A stretch of 25,983 nucleotides of DNA from Flavobacteriales bacterium UBA979 (GCA_002292325.1 DBBR01000056.1:1-25983), one strand, 5' to 3'; positions 8,557-19,378 are shown, counted from the first letter of the stretch. Notes: a model not told the origin generated them from the sequence alone. Translations and numbers: made by a program.

Positions 8557-9207
8557 ATGATGAGTCATAAGATCCAAACGAAATGCAGGCGTTGCAGCAT
8601 ATTGACCACACTTTTGATAGCCGGGACTTGGACTGTGGCTTCAATGTCATTTGGGCAATCTCCCGCCGATTGGAGGACGTCACGTGTGTACACCGACATG
8701 GAAGCGGCTCGGGTTGCCCGTGCACAAGGACTGCCAATCTTTCGGTTGGATTTGACGAAAAAACGATTGAAGTCCCTCCCGCCTGAATTGGCTCAATGGA
8801 CTGAATTGCGGGAAATTATTCTCGACCGAAACAAGCTGCAGACTTTGAATATCGACTTAAGTGCATGGTCTGAATTGGTGATTTTCTCAGCGGAGTCCAA
8901 TGATTTGACTCAATTCCCGAGCTCGACAGCAAATTGGAGCAAATTGGAGACGCTGCAGCTAGGTGATAACATCATCGATTCCATTCCATTGAGCATTGAT
9001 GCGCTCACTCAACTCAAAAGGCTGAGCCTTTGGTCCAATGTCATTTCATACTATCCTGCAAGTTTGGGTGATCTGAATTCGCTGGAAGTGTTGAATGTTC
9101 AATACAATGACATGACGTTCGAAGAGCAAGAAATGCTGAATTCTTGGTTGTCCGAACGCGTCGATGTGCGGATGTCAGCCCCATGTCGCTGTCAATTTGA
9201 CGAATAG
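8557..9207 (+). CDS. Secreted leucine-rich-repeat protein
   Basis: A 216-residue protein. The first 34 residues contain a basic start, a hydrophobic stretch (ILTTLLIAGTWTVASM) and SFGQ, so a signal peptide is likely. From about residue 60 on there are about five leucine-rich repeats of roughly 23 residues, with pieces such as LKSLPPELAQWTELREIIL, LETLQLGDNIIDSIP and LEVLNVQYNDM. These resemble the bacterial LRR type with a LxxLPxxL core. LRR domains bind proteins, but no partner can be named. The short tail ends PCRCQFDE. The gene starts 9 bases after ribF and its stop abuts the pnuC start, so it sits inside a cofactor operon. That context does not explain its role. ATG codons at 8557 and 8560 are both possible starts. 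Confidence 0.8.
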   Translation: MMSHKIQTKCRRCSILTTLLIAGTWTVASMSFGQSPADWRTSRVYTDMEAARVARAQGLPIFRLDLTKKRLKSLPPELAQWTELREIILDRNKLQTLNIDLSAWSELVIFSAESNDLTQFPSSTANWSKLETLQLGDNIIDSIPLSIDALTQLKRLSLWSNVISYYPASLGDLNSLEVLNVQYNDMTFEEQEMLNSWLSERVDVRMSAPCRCQFDE

Positions 9208-9762
9208 ATGGGAGAGAAACCAATGACGTGGAATTGGCATCGTTGGGGCGAACCACTCGCTGCAGTCCTCAACCTGTCTTACACCATTGGATACCAGTTA
9301 AACGCCGGATGGTCTTTTGCGGCTGGGGGCATCGGCTCCGCAGTTTTTCTGTTCATTTGTTGGCAACGACAAATGAAAGCCGAAGCATTGCTTTGGATCT
9401 ACTACGTCGGAATGGCCCTGTATGGTGCGCTCGCCGTGCAGGATACTTGGCCTAATCCCCTGCCTGTTGCAGCACCTGCAGAACATCTTCTTTCCATTGG
9501 AGCAGGACTCTTTGTTTGGGGCATCAGTTGGGCGGCCATGCGAGGCAAAAGCTGGAAGCCTGGGTTGGATGCATTCACCACCATTGGAAGCGTCATCGCA
9601 ACGTACTGGATGTTGCAGTTCGTCCATGCTAATTGGCTTTACTGGATCGTCATCAATGCCGCGTCGGTCTGGTTGTACGCAAGCCGCAGGCTGCATTGGG
9701 GAACCGGTTTGTTCGTGTTGTACACCTTGCTCTCATTGGCCGGTTGGTTCAATTGGATTTAA
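9208..9762 (+). CDS. pnuC: PnuC-family vitamin-precursor transporter (probably nicotinamide riboside)
   Basis: A 184-residue membrane protein with about six or seven hydrophobic segments. The C-terminal half is typical of PnuC: NWLYWIVINAASVWLYASRR contains a WxxWxxxN pattern that, from memory, marks the nicotinamide riboside group, followed by LFVLYTLLSLAGWFNW. PnuC proteins are facilitative transporters that rely on phosphorylation of the substrate inside the cell. The next gene encodes a NadR-like kinase, which supports nicotinamide riboside as substrate. Related PnuT and PnuX proteins carry thiamine or riboflavin, and ribF lies upstream, so riboflavin is the main alternative. The ATG at 9208 directly follows the LRR stop; an ATG at 9223 is preceded by GGGAGAG and may be the true start. 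Confidence 0.85.
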   Translation: MGEKPMTWNWHRWGEPLAAVLNLSYTIGYQLNAGWSFAAGGIGSAVFLFICWQRQMKAEALLWIYYVGMALYGALAVQDTWPNPLPVAAPAEHLLSIGAGLFVWGISWAAMRGKSWKPGLDAFTTIGSVIATYWMLQFVHANWLYWIVINAASVWLYASRRLHWGTGLFVLYTLLSLAGWFNWI

Positions 9763-9766
9763 TGGC

Positions 9767-10318
9767 ATGAGAATGATGAATCGCATAGCCATCACCGGCG
9801 TTGAGTCCGCTGGCAAATCAACCCTTGGCGCTGCACTCGCAGAGGCCCTAAATGCCGTTTTGGTCGAAGAAGCGGCGCGTAAAGACCATGAAGTCCTCGA
9901 AGAAAAAGTGCACCTTGGAACATTGGAGCGATTGGGAGACACCCAATTTCAAGCATGCCTCGAAGCGGAGCGACACGCGCTCCAAACGGGGCGTTCAACC
10001 ATCATCACGGATACAGATGCAACGGTTCTAACATTGTGGGGAGAACATGTTTGGGGAGCGCAGCCCAAAGGATTGGAGGCATTTGCTGCATGGCCTGACT
10101 TTACATTGCTCTGTGCACCAACCATTCCGTGGGTGAACGACCCACTCCGGAGCATGCCAAATGCATCAGATAGATGGGCATTGCATCAAAAATATGAGGA
10201 GCGACTCCGCGGTTCAGTACCTTGGTCTTTGGTCGATGCCAACACGCCACAAGAAAGGCTCGACCAAGCGGTACGAGCCTTCTTAAAATTTACCTCAAAT
10301 ACTGATTCAGCCCACTGA
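9767..10318 (+). CDS. NadR-like AAA/P-loop kinase (probable ribosylnicotinamide kinase)
   Basis: A 183-residue protein starting MRMMNRIAITGVESAGKSTL, with the Walker A loop GVESAGKS at residues 11-18. A segment around ITDTDATVLTLWGEHVWGAQP matches the NadR C-terminal kinase, where a conserved (T/C)DT...W motif lies near the substrate site. The adenylyltransferase and DNA-binding domains of full NadR are absent. The likely reaction is ATP-dependent phosphorylation of nicotinamide riboside to NMN, trapping what PnuC imports. I take the ATG at 9767; 9773 and 9776 are close alternatives. It begins 4 bases after the pnuC stop. Its own stop lies in a 13-base tandem repeat that also covers the tonB stop on the other strand. 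Substrate is inferred from context. Confidence 0.82.
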   Translation: MRMMNRIAITGVESAGKSTLGAALAEALNAVLVEEAARKDHEVLEEKVHLGTLERLGDTQFQACLEAERHALQTGRSTIITDTDATVLTLWGEHVWGAQPKGLEAFAAWPDFTLLCAPTIPWVNDPLRSMPNASDRWALHQKYEERLRGSVPWSLVDANTPQERLDQAVRAFLKFTSNTDSAH

Positions 10319-10336
10319 TTCAGCCCACTGATTCAG
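10302..10336. repeat. 13-base tandem repeat across two convergent gene ends
   Basis: CTGATTCAGCCCA occurs twice in full and once as its first 9 bases (10302-10314, 10315-10327, 10328-10336). Each unit contains CTGA-T-TCAG, a short inverted repeat. The array holds the stop codon of the NadR-like kinase and the stop codon of tonB on the opposite strand. Confidence 0.9.
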
Positions 10337-11034
10337 CGGATGATAAACTTCACAGGAATGGTGTATTGAACACTCACGGACTTCCCACGCTGCTCCCCCG
10401 GCTCAAATTCAGGGAGGCTCTCCACAACTCGAATTGCCTCAGCGTCCAAACGTGAATCCACTTCCCGCAGCACGCGAACGTCCTTGACTTGTCCGTCTTT
10501 TCCGACAACAAAATAAACGAACACCGTGCCTTGAATCCCCGCGTCCTTCGCGATGGGCGGATATTTGGTGTTTTTGGAAACGTACCGGATAATTTCCAAC
10601 TGCGTGCATTGATGACGCTCGTCACCCCGCAGTGATTTGCAATCGCCCATCGCTGGCATGTTCTCAACAATCATAAAAGGCACGTCTTCGTCGTCGTCGT
10701 CGTAATCTTCGATGATTTCGATCTCTGTGTCCTCGTCGAGTTCAATGTCCTCGATTTCCAATTCCTCCTCAATTTCCTCCTCGTCGTCCACTATCTCGAT
10801 CACTGTCGTCTGCTGCGGGGGCGGAGGAGGCGGAGGGGGCTGAACGATGTTGACAGGGATCTCTTCATCTTCCAGGAGGTCTGCCTCAAAATCAAGGGAA
10901 CGCGTTATTGCCACATCATAAGATGTCCAGGCAAGAGCGCTGAGCAACAACGACAAGGAAGCGACAAAACCGATGGCCTTCCATGCACCGCGCTTATTTT
11001 CCAGATTCGCTTCAGGGGTTTTTCGACTGAGCAT
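10333..11034 (-). CDS. tonB: TonB family energy transducer
   Basis: TonB passes proton-motive-force energy from ExbB/ExbD to outer-membrane receptors. The 233-residue protein has a basic N-terminus, one membrane segment (about residues 19-37, AIGFVASLSLLLSALAW), eight prolines at 66-73, and a very acidic stretch rich in D, E and I (about 78-118). The C-terminal TonB domain (about 145-233) shows YPPIAKDAGIQGTVFVYFVVGKDG, ALRxxESLPEF-like sequence (AIRVVESLPEFEPG) and VSVQYTIPVKFIIR. Cysteines at 132 and 143 lie just before the domain, in a position where many Bacteroidota TonBs have a pair. It is downstream of vanZ with 78 bases between, and has a promoter of its own in that gap. Its 3' end meets the NadR-like kinase gene. 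Confidence 0.95.
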   Translation of the reverse strand: MLSRKTPEANLENKRGAWKAIGFVASLSLLLSALAWTSYDVAITRSLDFEADLLEDEEIPVNIVQPPPPPPPPQQTTVIEIVDDEEEIEEELEIEDIELDEDTEIEIIEDYDDDDEDVPFMIVENMPAMGDCKSLRGDERHQCTQLEIIRYVSKNTKYPPIAKDAGIQGTVFVYFVVGKDGQVKDVRVLREVDSRLDAEAIRVVESLPEFEPGEQRGKSVSVQYTIPVKFIIR

Positions 11035-11053
11035 ATTGTGCTTTGTTGGACCT

Positions 11054-11081
11054 CAAAATTACATCATGAAATGCAATCCAA
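11054..11081 (-). promoter_or_regulatory. Bacteroidota-type promoter for tonB
   Basis: On the minus strand, TTG (11081-11079), a 17-base spacer and TAATTTTG (11061-11054), an exact TAnnTTTG, lie in the vanZ-tonB gap. The predicted start is about 11047, giving a leader of about 13 bases. This suggests tonB can be expressed apart from the sprA operon. Confidence 0.55.
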
Positions 11082-11112
11082 GGAATGATTCTTCAAGTTA
11101 ACGTTCGCCTCG

Positions 11113-11520
11113 TCAGTTCCAGCATCCGTAAACGCCGCGAAAAGCCAGTCGTCCTGCCAAAACACCTAACCCATCCGCGATCATATCGCCGAGGCTGGCA
11201 TACCGACCTACGAACCATATGTCTTGAGCAAATTCCAAGCCAATTCCATACATCAGCAAGGTTCCACCGGCGAACCACTTGTATTTTCGAATCGAACCCG
11301 ACTTTCCCAATCCAACAAAAACGCTGCATGACAAAACGCCGAACATGAGGAGGTGAATCAACTTGTCCGCGTGAAATAAGTCAAACATCACCTCTGGTGG
11401 AAGATCCTCGCCTGGAATTGCATGAAGGCCAAGGATCATAAATGCACAACATGCAGGCACGGTCGCATGCCTCCATTGAAAATCCCGACTTATTCCACTA
11501 TCGTTTAGGTCGCCACGCAT
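11113..11520 (-). CDS. VanZ-like family membrane protein
   Basis: A 135-residue protein with about four hydrophobic segments. The VanZ-like signatures are DKLIHLLMFGVLS (the usual DKxxHfxxyxxLg), LMYGIGLEFAQDIWFVGRYAS and LGDMIADGLGVLAGRLAF (the usual R..s..D...N..G...G). VanZ was named for teicoplanin resistance, but most homologues have no known function and there is no vancomycin cluster here. It starts 3 bases after the gcvH stop, so it belongs to the sprA-gcvH operon. The order sprA, gcvH, vanZ, tonB is, from memory, recurrent in Flavobacteriia. The family is clear; the role is unknown. Confidence 0.85.
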   Translation of the reverse strand: MRGDLNDSGISRDFQWRHATVPACCAFMILGLHAIPGEDLPPEVMFDLFHADKLIHLLMFGVLSCSVFVGLGKSGSIRKYKWFAGGTLLMYGIGLEFAQDIWFVGRYASLGDMIADGLGVLAGRLAFRGVYGCWN

Positions 11521-11523
11521 GGC

Positions 11524-11901
11524 TCAAGCCACCAACTCAGCGTATGCCGCATGATCCAATAGCGCCTCAACATCCGCGGGATTATCCACGCGCATTTTCA
11601 TGATCCAACCTGCACCGTATGGATCGCTGTTCACCGACTCCGGCTCATCCTCCAAATTTTCATTGAATTCGAGCACTTCGCCCGCTACTGGAGCGAACAT
11701 ATCACTCACCGTTTTGACTGCTTCAATGGTTCCAAAGACCTCGTCCGCACCGACGGAATCGCCTATGGTATCCACTTCGATAAACACGATATCGCCCAAT
11801 TCTCCTTGGGCATAATCGGTAATTCCAATGGTGATTACGTCACCCTCTAACCGCACCCATTCGTGCTCTTTGGTGTATCGCAGGTCCTGAGGAATATTCA
11901 T
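11524..11901 (-). CDS. gcvH: Glycine cleavage system H protein
   Basis: GcvH carries the lipoyl-bound aminomethyl group between the P, T and L proteins of glycine cleavage. The 125-residue protein is of normal length. The lipoylation site is [11 protein letters not shown] with the lysine at residue 63, and the N-terminal [23 protein letters not shown] and C-terminal GAGWIMKM segments are typical. It starts 4 bases after the sprA stop. The P, T and L genes are not here, so gcvH is isolated from the rest of its system and placed in a secretion operon. It could also act as a lipoyl carrier in lipoate handling, which cannot be decided from sequence. Confidence 0.96.
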   Translation of the reverse strand: MNIPQDLRYTKEHEWVRLEGDVITIGITDYAQGELGDIVFIEVDTIGDSVGADEVFGTIEAVKTVSDMFAPVAGEVLEFNENLEDEPESVNSDPYGAGWIMKMRVDNPADVEALLDHAAYAELVA

Positions 11902-11905
11902 GGCC

Positions 11906-14900
11906 TTATTGATTCAAGTTGAAACGCAAAGCTACGCCAGAACGAATATTTGAGGTAGCAAAAGATGTCGAGATATACGGGCTGGTAATTTGATGGTCGT
12001 AAAATGCGCGCATGGTCACCTTATCCGAAATCTCCAAATCCGCAGACATTTTGATGGAGACCAAGTTTTGTCCGGCGGTCACCTGGTTTTGGCGCTCCTC
12101 CATTTTGCGAATAATCGTTCGGTTATCCCGAATGTTGACATCGGCGCGCAGCACCAAATCAGTCTCTTTGAGCATCTTCACAGGCAACTTCCCATACGTT
12201 TTGATGAACGGATTTGGCACATCTTTGAACTTGTAGCCAAAGCCAAACACCAACCCCTGACTCTTCGTCTCAGTGATCTGAAAATTGGTCAGGCCAAAAG
12301 CCACATTTCGGTCTCGCTTCAACTCCACCTTGATTTGTGGTTCATTCTCTCCTTCCGTTTTGATGGTCATGTCCACTCCGATGAGCGGCGAAAGCTGTTC
12401 GCTTAAGCTGACAACATTGAACTGACGATCGGAGATGTAATTGCCGAATTCGCTCTGATCAAACGCATCGGGCAGTCCTTCATCGTTTTCAGTGTAATTC
12501 AGGTTCGTTACATAATTTGTAGTCAGGGTTGAGCGGTAACTGTGATTCAAATTGAACCGTTTGAAGTACTGCTTGAAGAACTCATTCTTGGTCAATCCAT
12601 CATAAGACACACGCCAATTGGGTGCCACAGGGGTATTGAATACGTCCAGAGGCACATCTTTTGCATCGATTCCAAGGTAGGCTGATACAAAGGCTGGAAT
12701 GGTCACGTCTTGGCTCGTTCCACCCCACCCGACAAAATATCCTGTGTTCTCCGGCTCATCCAACTGATACGATTCATCGTTGAGGCGGTTCGAAATTTGG
12801 AGGCGATTGAGCAAGAAGTCAGACCAAATGTCCGAGTTGAATTCATCCTCCACATCGTCTTCAACAAATGCCGTCTTCCAACTCAAAACCGTCGCAGAGA
12901 ACTGGCCCGTTGCATTGGGTGACTCATCAACAAAGCCTCCAAAATCCTCATCATATCGGAAAAAACTCGTGTAGTTCTGGCTGATGTTTCGGTTCGCCGT
13001 CAGCTCAATTTTTAAATGCTTAATCGGCTCAATGTTTGCTCGGACATTGAACGTCTCTTGGAACGTTTCATTGTATTGCTGATTCTGGTTCGGTTGCTCG
13101 ATCAACCATCCATTTTCTGCCGCTTCCAATGCAAAGTCTCCGACTTTCACCCCTTGCCAGTTGGTGTTTTGGTGGCCCAATACGAACAAAGCGCCCGGCG
13201 CAAGAAGCTGCTCATCCATTCCGACAAAACGCGCACGCTGGGCGTAGCCAGGCAAAAGGATTCCTTCATTTCGGGTGAATGATCCAGAGACGTTTTGAAC
13301 GCTCATGATCAATCGGACAATGGTCGCGAGTGGATTCAGCTCGAGCTTGACTTTATCATCCTCATCCGCGTTACCAAAGCCATCCCGGTCTTCGTTTCGG
13401 ATTTCGCTCCGAGATGGAGCGCGCCGTGGTGGATTCAATAGGTCCTTGACACCTGGAATCTTATTGTAGAGGTTCGTGAAATTCGCCTGGGCATTCAAAC
13501 TCAGATTTCGCGAATTTTGAATCGTATGGCCTAAACTATCTTGGGAGAATGGCGCCCGGGTCCACTGATAACTTCCTTGGTAGCGAATATCGCTCGAGAT
13601 GAAATTGATGATGGGCAACTTATCAAATGGCAGTTTGTACGAGCCCGTTACGTTGTGATTGTAATTTGTAATCTCACCCCCATTTTGGAGGTTGAACAAA
13701 ACCGAATCTTTGTAAAGCTCATAGGAATCGGCATCTTCTCTGTTGATTTCGCCTCCAGGCTCACCCACCAGGGCCTGCGCAGTTCCCGTGTAGTCAAATT
13801 TCAATGCTTTGGTCAGGTCATATTTTAACGAATAATTCCGGGACCATTGCCAGGTCTTCATGACCTGAGTGTTGATCAGTAAGTTCGTCTCGACGCCTAA
13901 AAGTGCTTCTGTATTGTTTCGTACCCGGCTGGTTTCATAAATCCGATTCATTTCCGTTCCAACGGTGAATTGCTTCGGAAATAAATAAAAATTGAAGTCC
14001 GTGAGCCACTTCATGGATTCCAGCTTTCGTAAAAATCCAATCTTACTGAAGGGCTTGAAATTCTTAGGTGAATGCGAGAAATTGTAATTGAGTCCGGCGC
14101 GGTATTGTCGGTTTATTTGGAATTCCGTGTTGACGTCGCGATTCAGGGCTTCGATGTAGCTGAAGTTCGCTGAGAAATTCCCCGGGTCCAGCAGTTTGAG
14201 GAGCCCAATGTTATTCCCTCCGCCACCTCGAGCCGATCCACCCCCACGACCCGATCCTCCACCGCGAGCTGAACCCATGGCCATATCCGCTTTCGGGTCA
14301 CCGTCATTCTTCCCTCCTTTTCCTCCTGAATCAGCACCTAAATCGCCTCGACCACCTGCTGCAGCGCCACCTCTGCCACGGTTTCTGTCACGCGAGCCTC
14401 CAGAACCGATTTGAGGATCAATTTTGATGTTTGAAAAGTTGATGGATTTCAACTGATTGACCGTCTGTGCATTTTTCTGCCGCTCCGATGACAAACCTTG
14501 CTGTTCCGCCATTTCGATATCCGGTGACAAAGGATCAAACTGAGGTGTCGATACTTGCTGAGAATAACCCAGGTACATGGGCATCGTCAAGCCCAACTTT
14601 TTGGGGAGCAACTTGCCGAGTTGAATCGTTCCAGAAGCATCCAATGATTGGATGGTCTCTCGTTGCCGCTCTTGAATCCGTTCTTCCAAGCCTCCAAAAC
14701 CAGGGGTTGACATGTTGGCTGCAACGGCCACGTTTCCAAGGTCAGCGAGTTTAGCATTCATTTGAGCCGTTACCGCCCAACCTCCTTTCTGATTGAAGTC
14801 CGCTAACCGCATTTCATTGACCCAAACGATTCCGCATTTATCCAAGCCATCGTCATCGGAATCAAACGCATTATCATCCTTGTCCGGATTCCGGACACCG

Positions 14901-17900
14901 ACCATGACCATGACAACATTGGCCAAGTTGGGATTGCCCTTCACCGCAAGGCGCGCGTTGTATTCAGAATCCATCCCCTCGTATTCCTCGAATAGAGGGA
15001 AACCCGATGGCCGCTCAATTTTCAAATTCTGCAGCTTGCGGAATTCGATGTCAATGTTGTTTTCAGCTGGCCAAATCAAATCCTCATCTCCTGTGTTCCA
15101 AGGAGTCACCTTCATGGGGATTTCATACTCGTAATAGTTGTTCTCGAAATCGTTCCCCAACCGGATGAAACAGGTCATATCATCATCCTCTAACGTTGTT
15201 CCATCAGGACCCGCTTCGGCGTGAACGTACATCCGCAATCGTTTGTACATCCGCATATCAAAGTTGATGTTGCGGTACGCACCCCGCGCGTCGCCGTCTC
15301 GGAGGCCGCATACGGCCATTTCGAGGGATTGTTCATTCAATCTGCGCTGATTGGCTGTCCCCACATCAATTTCGCGAAGGATGCCGGGAGGAGTGACATA
15401 CGGCACAGGCTCTCGGTTGCCATTTTCCTCGATGTTCACCGCGCTGATCGTGAACGCTGTTGAAGAAGGATCCTCAGGCTCGATCTCCTGCGGACCGGCC
15501 AATGTGTTCAAGTAACGTCGCCATTCTCCCCGAATCAACTCGAGGCGAGCAAACCGCAAGGTCGCCGGCTCTGACCAACCTTTCATGAACATGCGAATAA
15601 AACGAATCGAGCGAAAATCCGTAATGCCTCCAATGCGAGAGTCGAATTCGCGGACAGGAATTTTGAACTGGTACCAGCGAATGGTGCGGTCCTCGTCATC
15701 GGCGGTGGTCACTACCTGTTCAAAGGTGTCCGTGATGTAATTGCTTCCAATGTTGAACTCCCCCAAATCTTGAGGCTTCAACGACACCTTGTACTGGTAA
15801 TAGCTTTCAATGGTGGAAAGCGTAATGTCTTGGTTGATGTCCTCTGTATTGGGGATCGTTGTTGACGTGATGGGGTAGCCATCCGGGGAGCCCGTATTGG
15901 AATTGTTCTCGTAGCCATTGAACCGGCTGTAACGCTCGAGAATGGTTTCCTCATCTGCCTGTGCTTCCGGATTTCGGAAATAACGGAAGTTATCGCCTGA
16001 AGGGTCACTTGCAATTTGCGAATAGGCCTCCGGAGTAACCCAGTCTTGGACCTGGTTCAACCAATCCGCAAAAAAGCTTTGCTCTCCATCATCGGGAAGG
16101 CCATCCAAGCCAACGTCCTGCAAATCGTAATTGCCCGACGTGTTGTCAAATGCGTTGACAACATTGAATGTCGTTGGATCCGGATAGACTCCCCAGACCC
16201 CTTCCAGAGTGGGTAAATCCGGATTGTTTGAAGAAGGCAGTCCGTTTTCGTACGATAACTGACTGTCGTTCAGAACATCCTCTGAAACGTTCCCTAAATT
16301 GATGTAAAACTCTCCCCCTGTGACGTTTTCAGAATCTTCATTGAACGGATCCATTAACCAGAACTGGAGGTATTCAATGTTGGTCGACTCGAAATCAGTC
16401 GTTGTCAATGCCCGTTGGATTCCGCCCCAGCGGCTGCTGGGGTCCGCAAGTGACCCTTCCGGCGTCAGTCCCGCAGAAATTCCGTTCGCCCCTTCTGGCT
16501 GCTCATAGTTGTAAGGTCCTCGACTCTCCGGTCGAAATGTCAAGTCCAAGGTGGGAATATTTGGAGGAGTCCCTGTCGGCAACTCCCGATTCGGGAATAC
16601 CTCTCCTTCGAGCACCTCACGTGTTCGGTGGTCGCTCTTGATTTCCGCACTCACTTGACCGTCCTCCAACCCTGAGCCTCGAAAAAACTGCGGGTCAACC
16701 GTATACCAGCTGAGTGCGGCACGGTTGTAATTGTAGAGCAGACTGTCCTCGAAATTTCCCTCTGGGAATAACGCAGTTTGAAGTTTGGGCGTGGACGCCA
16801 AAAACCAGCGATTCACCGAGCGGATGTCGATGGCCGATTGGCTGCCTTCAAAATCGTCGATGTAGGCATTTCCATCCTGACCAATTGCCCGGCTGTGACC
16901 TGGGATGAGGTAGGCTGCTTCTGCAGCAATGTCAATGCTAGAACTCGCACTCGTCTCATAAAACGGCAACGCATCAATCAATTCCGTTAAAAATTGGCTT
17001 TCACCTTGGTACTTGAAATCGGCACCTACGATGGAGTTGTTCACGGGCTCATTCCCGATGTTGACCTTCTGCGTCAAAGGACGTTCACGCAGATTCAACA
17101 TGGTCGCTCCCATACTGAACCGATCACTGAGCGCATAATCAAACCTCGTCCCCATCATGGTTTTGGTTTGAATGCTAAAGAGTGAATTACTCTCCAACGA
17201 TACTTTGATATTACGGCCCGACTCGAGCAAACCATCGTTGATGATTCGGACGCGACCCAACTGGTAATCGACCGTGTAATCTTGGTTTTCAATTAGCCGA
17301 ACACCGCCCGCAGTAACGTTCACCGAACCCTCTGGGATGTTCATAGCTTGCAAGGCGATTTCGCTGCTTGTCTGACTTTGGAATTCACCTTTGATTCGGA
17401 ACCGATTCAGCGATGGAATCTGCTGGGCCGCCGTTTTGGTGCTGTCGTACAGCGGCTGAAACACGATGGTCTGAATCAAACTCTGAGCCAAATCCGGGTT
17501 GTCAACACGCGCCTCAATTTCGCGTTTCAAATTTGAACCAAACGGTTCCGTCGACGGGAAGAAAATCCGGCCATTCTGGCTATGAATGGTCCCGCCTGCA
17601 GTTGCCGCATTGTCCACAAAATCAAACACCCCATCCGGCTGTGTCATGCCATTGATATCCAACCGGTCCATTCCCAACAACTGCAGCAGCAACGTACCGT
17701 CGAGTGGATTGCGAGGAATGTAATTGAGGTCCACGCCCGTCGCGGGATCATTGTACCAGATGTTCAAACGAAAATTTTCTTCACTCAGTCCGAACGCCTG
17801 CATCGAGTAGACGTTTTTCATCATGATGCGCCACAATGGTGACTGAGCACCGTTGCTCAAAGTCAATTGCGTAATGCTCGATTTCAGCATTTTCAGCATC

Positions 17901-19378
17901 AAGGCATCCGGCGCGCTGTAACCATCTTGAGAAAGTGTTCCGACCTGATACGTCTCCCCATTCATGGTGTATTCATACGAGACAGCAAGCACCTCAGCAT
18001 TGTTTAGGGCCTGACGCAAAGAGATAAATCCGAGCCGAGAATTGAAGGTATACTCCGTCGGCGCAAGCTTCCGAGCATTGCCTACACGCTCGTAGTGGAT
18101 ACCTTGAGTCAAACCCAAATTCATCGATGCGATGGCTCCATTGGCACCGGTGAAACCCAATACATTGGGATCATTCACCATCATCTCAAAGAGCTCGTTG
18201 TTGCCGTTTGTCGGGTTGCGTGCTTCGGCAATGGTCAACGACGGATCATCCACCAAGTCTGCCACCGGCAGATTAGATGAAATGTAATCCGGATGTTCAC
18301 CAACGTCGGTGAAGCCAATGATGTTTCTGACATCCTGGGTGTTCGCTTGGGTATTGACCACCCATACTTCAATCCGCGTGATGTTCACCCCTGAATTTGG
18401 AACGGGCAAGCTCCGCATGGCTTGATCGTATTGATCCAAGAAATACTGAGAAAGAAAGTAGTGTCGGTTCGCTTCATAATCGTCGGCTCGAATGTCAAAC
18501 TCCTGCGTCTGCGCGCCTCCCTCGACTTCAATTTCCTTTCGCTCACCTTTTTGCTGCGAAAAAACGGTGGTGTTGTACAGGCGTCCCCACTGGGTTTCCA
18601 ACTTGACTCCAAACAGACTCTGACTGCCCGTTATGAGGGTTCCAGGCAATGGCATGGAAATGTGTCCTGCCTCAAAATTCTTCAGGATATCGTCCTCCTC
18701 TCCTTGGAAGCCAATGTTCATTTGATTCTCAAAGTCGAAAAGCGCTTCCGTATTGTAATTGGTCCCCAGGTCAATCTTGTCGCCGATTTTACCTCCTATG
18801 TTCAACTGGATCCGCTGATCGAAGTCAAACGTGGTAATCCTTCGCTGGCGTTCAGGGATTCGAGGGTTCTCCGTATCCGAAATGTTGACGCCGAAGGTCA
18901 ATTCTGCTGAGCCTTGTGGCTTGATTTCGATTTCATTGCTCCCAAAAATCGTCTCAAACAACTCGCTGTCGACGGTTAATTTGGGGGCAAAGGCCCGATC
19001 GGCCTCATCGTCCTCGGTTTGAAGTTCATTCCAATATTCCGTGAGATTTCCGGTAATGTCGTAGTTGAGGAACTCGTCCAAGGTGAGAAATGTCGTTGGA
19101 CGATATAGCAACGTGTCTCCAATGCGCTGTTGAATGCTATACAACCCTGTCGTCTCATCAAAAATAGTCTCGTACGTGAAGTTCTCCGGCCAAGCAAAGT
19201 CAAATCCTGCTGGGGATTCTATGGGGTTGTAAGCATCTTCTCCTCCAAAAGGAAAAGGCAAGTTAATTTCAATGGAATCTCCAGCTACAGTTGACTGCGC
19301 AGCAACAGAACAAGAGGCTATGAGTCCCATGCACATCAAAAGAAACCGGCTCGGATTCAATCTTCTGCCTCCCATCAT
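11906..19378 (-). CDS. sprA: Type IX secretion / gliding motility translocon protein SprA
   Basis: SprA (Sov in Porphyromonas) is the very large outer-membrane barrel through which T9SS cargo leaves the cell. This 2490-residue protein is in the normal size range. A signal peptide ([17 protein letters not shown]) is followed by repeated SprA N-terminal-type modules, including [35 protein letters not shown] and [17 protein letters not shown]. The C-terminal third has alternating beta-strand sequence and ends [17 protein letters not shown] with a polar strand. Residues about 1658-1722 form a Gly/Arg/Ser-rich insert with RGGGS-like repeats, and an acidic/basic loop precedes [19 protein letters not shown]. 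The ATG overlaps the ruvA stop by 4 bases (ATGA). A second ATG follows directly. A T9SS cargo gene lies upstream of maeB on the same strand. Confidence 0.97.
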   Translation of the reverse strand: MMGGRRLNPSRFLLMCMGLIASCSVAAQSTVAGDSIEINLPFPFGGEDAYNPIESPAGFDFAWPENFTYETIFDETTGLYSIQQRIGDTLLYRPTTFLTLDEFLNYDITGNLTEYWNELQTEDDEADRAFAPKLTVDSELFETIFGSNEIEIKPQGSAELTFGVNISDTENPRIPERQRRITTFDFDQRIQLNIGGKIGDKIDLGTNYNTEALFDFENQMNIGFQGEEDDILKNFEAGHISMPLPGTLITGSQSLFGVKLETQWGRLYNTTVFSQQKGERKEIEVEGGAQTQEFDIRADDYEANRHYFLSQYFLDQYDQAMRSLPVPNSGVNITRIEVWVVNTQANTQDVRNIIGFTDVGEHPDYISSNLPVADLVDDPSLTIAEARNPTNGNNELFEMMVNDPNVLGFTGANGAIASMNLGLTQGIHYERVGNARKLAPTEYTFNSRLGFISLRQALNNAEVLAVSYEYTMNGETYQVGTLSQDGYSAPDALMLKMLKSSITQLTLSNGAQSPLWRIMMKNVYSMQAFGLSEENFRLNIWYNDPATGVDLNYIPRNPLDGTLLLQLLGMDRLDINGMTQPDGVFDFVDNAATAGGTIHSQNGRIFFPSTEPFGSNLKREIEARVDNPDLAQSLIQTIVFQPLYDSTKTAAQQIPSLNRFRIKGEFQSQTSSEIALQAMNIPEGSVNVTAGGVRLIENQDYTVDYQLGRVRIINDGLLESGRNIKVSLESNSLFSIQTKTMMGTRFDYALSDRFSMGATMLNLRERPLTQKVNIGNEPVNNSIVGADFKYQGESQFLTELIDALPFYETSASSSIDIAAEAAYLIPGHSRAIGQDGNAYIDDFEGSQSAIDIRSVNRWFLASTPKLQTALFPEGNFEDSLLYNYNRAALSWYTVDPQFFRGSGLEDGQVSAEIKSDHRTREVLEGEVFPNRELPTGTPPNIPTLDLTFRPESRGPYNYEQPEGANGISAGLTPEGSLADPSSRWGGIQRALTTTDFESTNIEYLQFWLMDPFNEDSENVTGGEFYINLGNVSEDVLNDSQLSYENGLPSSNNPDLPTLEGVWGVYPDPTTFNVVNAFDNTSGNYDLQDVGLDGLPDDGEQSFFADWLNQVQDWVTPEAYSQIASDPSGDNFRYFRNPEAQADEETILERYSRFNGYENNSNTGSPDGYPITSTTIPNTEDINQDITLSTIESYYQYKVSLKPQDLGEFNIGSNYITDTFEQVVTTADDEDRTIRWYQFKIPVREFDSRIGGITDFRSIRFIRMFMKGWSEPATLRFARLELIRGEWRRYLNTLAGPQEIEPEDPSSTAFTISAVNIEENGNREPVPYVTPPGILREIDVGTANQRRLNEQSLEMAVCGLRDGDARGAYRNINFDMRMYKRLRMYVHAEAGPDGTTLEDDDMTCFIRLGNDFENNYYEYEIPMKVTPWNTGDEDLIWPAENNIDIEFRKLQNLKIERPSGFPLFEEYEGMDSEYNARLAVKGNPNLANVVMVMVGVRNPDKDDNAFDSDDDGLDKCGIVWVNEMRLADFNQKGGWAVTAQMNAKLADLGNVAVAANMSTPGFGGLEERIQERQRETIQSLDASGTIQLGKLLPKKLGLTMPMYLGYSQQVSTPQFDPLSPDIEMAEQQGLSSERQKNAQTVNQLKSINFSNIKIDPQIGSGGSRDRNRGRGGAAAGGRGDLGADSGGKGGKNDGDPKADMAMGSARGGGSGRGGGSARGGGGNNIGLLKLLDPGNFSANFSYIEALNRDVNTEFQINRQYRAGLNYNFSHSPKNFKPFSKIGFLRKLESMKWLTDFNFYLFPKQFTVGTEMNRIYETSRVRNNTEALLGVETNLLINTQVMKTWQWSRNYSLKYDLTKALKFDYTGTAQALVGEPGGEINREDADSYELYKDSVLFNLQNGGEITNYNHNVTGSYKLPFDKLPIINFISSDIRYQGSYQWTRAPFSQDSLGHTIQNSRNLSLNAQANFTNLYNKIPGVKDLLNPPRRAPSRSEIRNEDRDGFGNADEDDKVKLELNPLATIVRLIMSVQNVSGSFTRNEGILLPGYAQRARFVGMDEQLLAPGALFVLGHQNTNWQGVKVGDFALEAAENGWLIEQPNQNQQYNETFQETFNVRANIEPIKHLKIELTANRNISQNYTSFFRYDEDFGGFVDESPNATGQFSATVLSWKTAFVEDDVEDEFNSDIWSDFLLNRLQISNRLNDESYQLDEPENTGYFVGWGGTSQDVTIPAFVSAYLGIDAKDVPLDVFNTPVAPNWRVSYDGLTKNEFFKQYFKRFNLNHSYRSTLTTNYVTNLNYTENDEGLPDAFDQSEFGNYISDRQFNVVSLSEQLSPLIGVDMTIKTEGENEPQIKVELKRDRNVAFGLTNFQITETKSQGLVFGFGYKFKDVPNPFIKTYGKLPVKMLKETDLVLRADVNIRDNRTIIRKMEERQNQVTAGQNLVSIKMSADLEISDKVTMRAFYDHQITSPYISTSFATSNIRSGVALRFNLNQ
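11927..11934 (-). promoter_or_regulatory. Weak candidate -7 element before gcvH, inside the sprA 3' end
   Basis: The minus strand reads TAGCTTTG, an exact TAnnTTTG, 25 bases before the gcvH start. It lies in the coding sequence for the end of SprA (GVALRF). The nearest TTG is 24 bases upstream, just outside the usual spacing, so it may be chance. Confidence 0.25.

Noticed and set aside
9422..9766. Upstream in-frame extension of the NadR-like kinase through pnuC
   Set aside because: The extra 115 residues are an out-of-frame reading of pnuC; the P-loop protein naturally starts at 9767-9776.
14196..14414. Proline/arginine-rich 72-codon open frame opposite sprA ([10 protein letters not shown] type)
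   Set aside because: It is the antisense shadow of the Gly/Arg-rich SprA insert: GGN codons read as CCN on the other strand.
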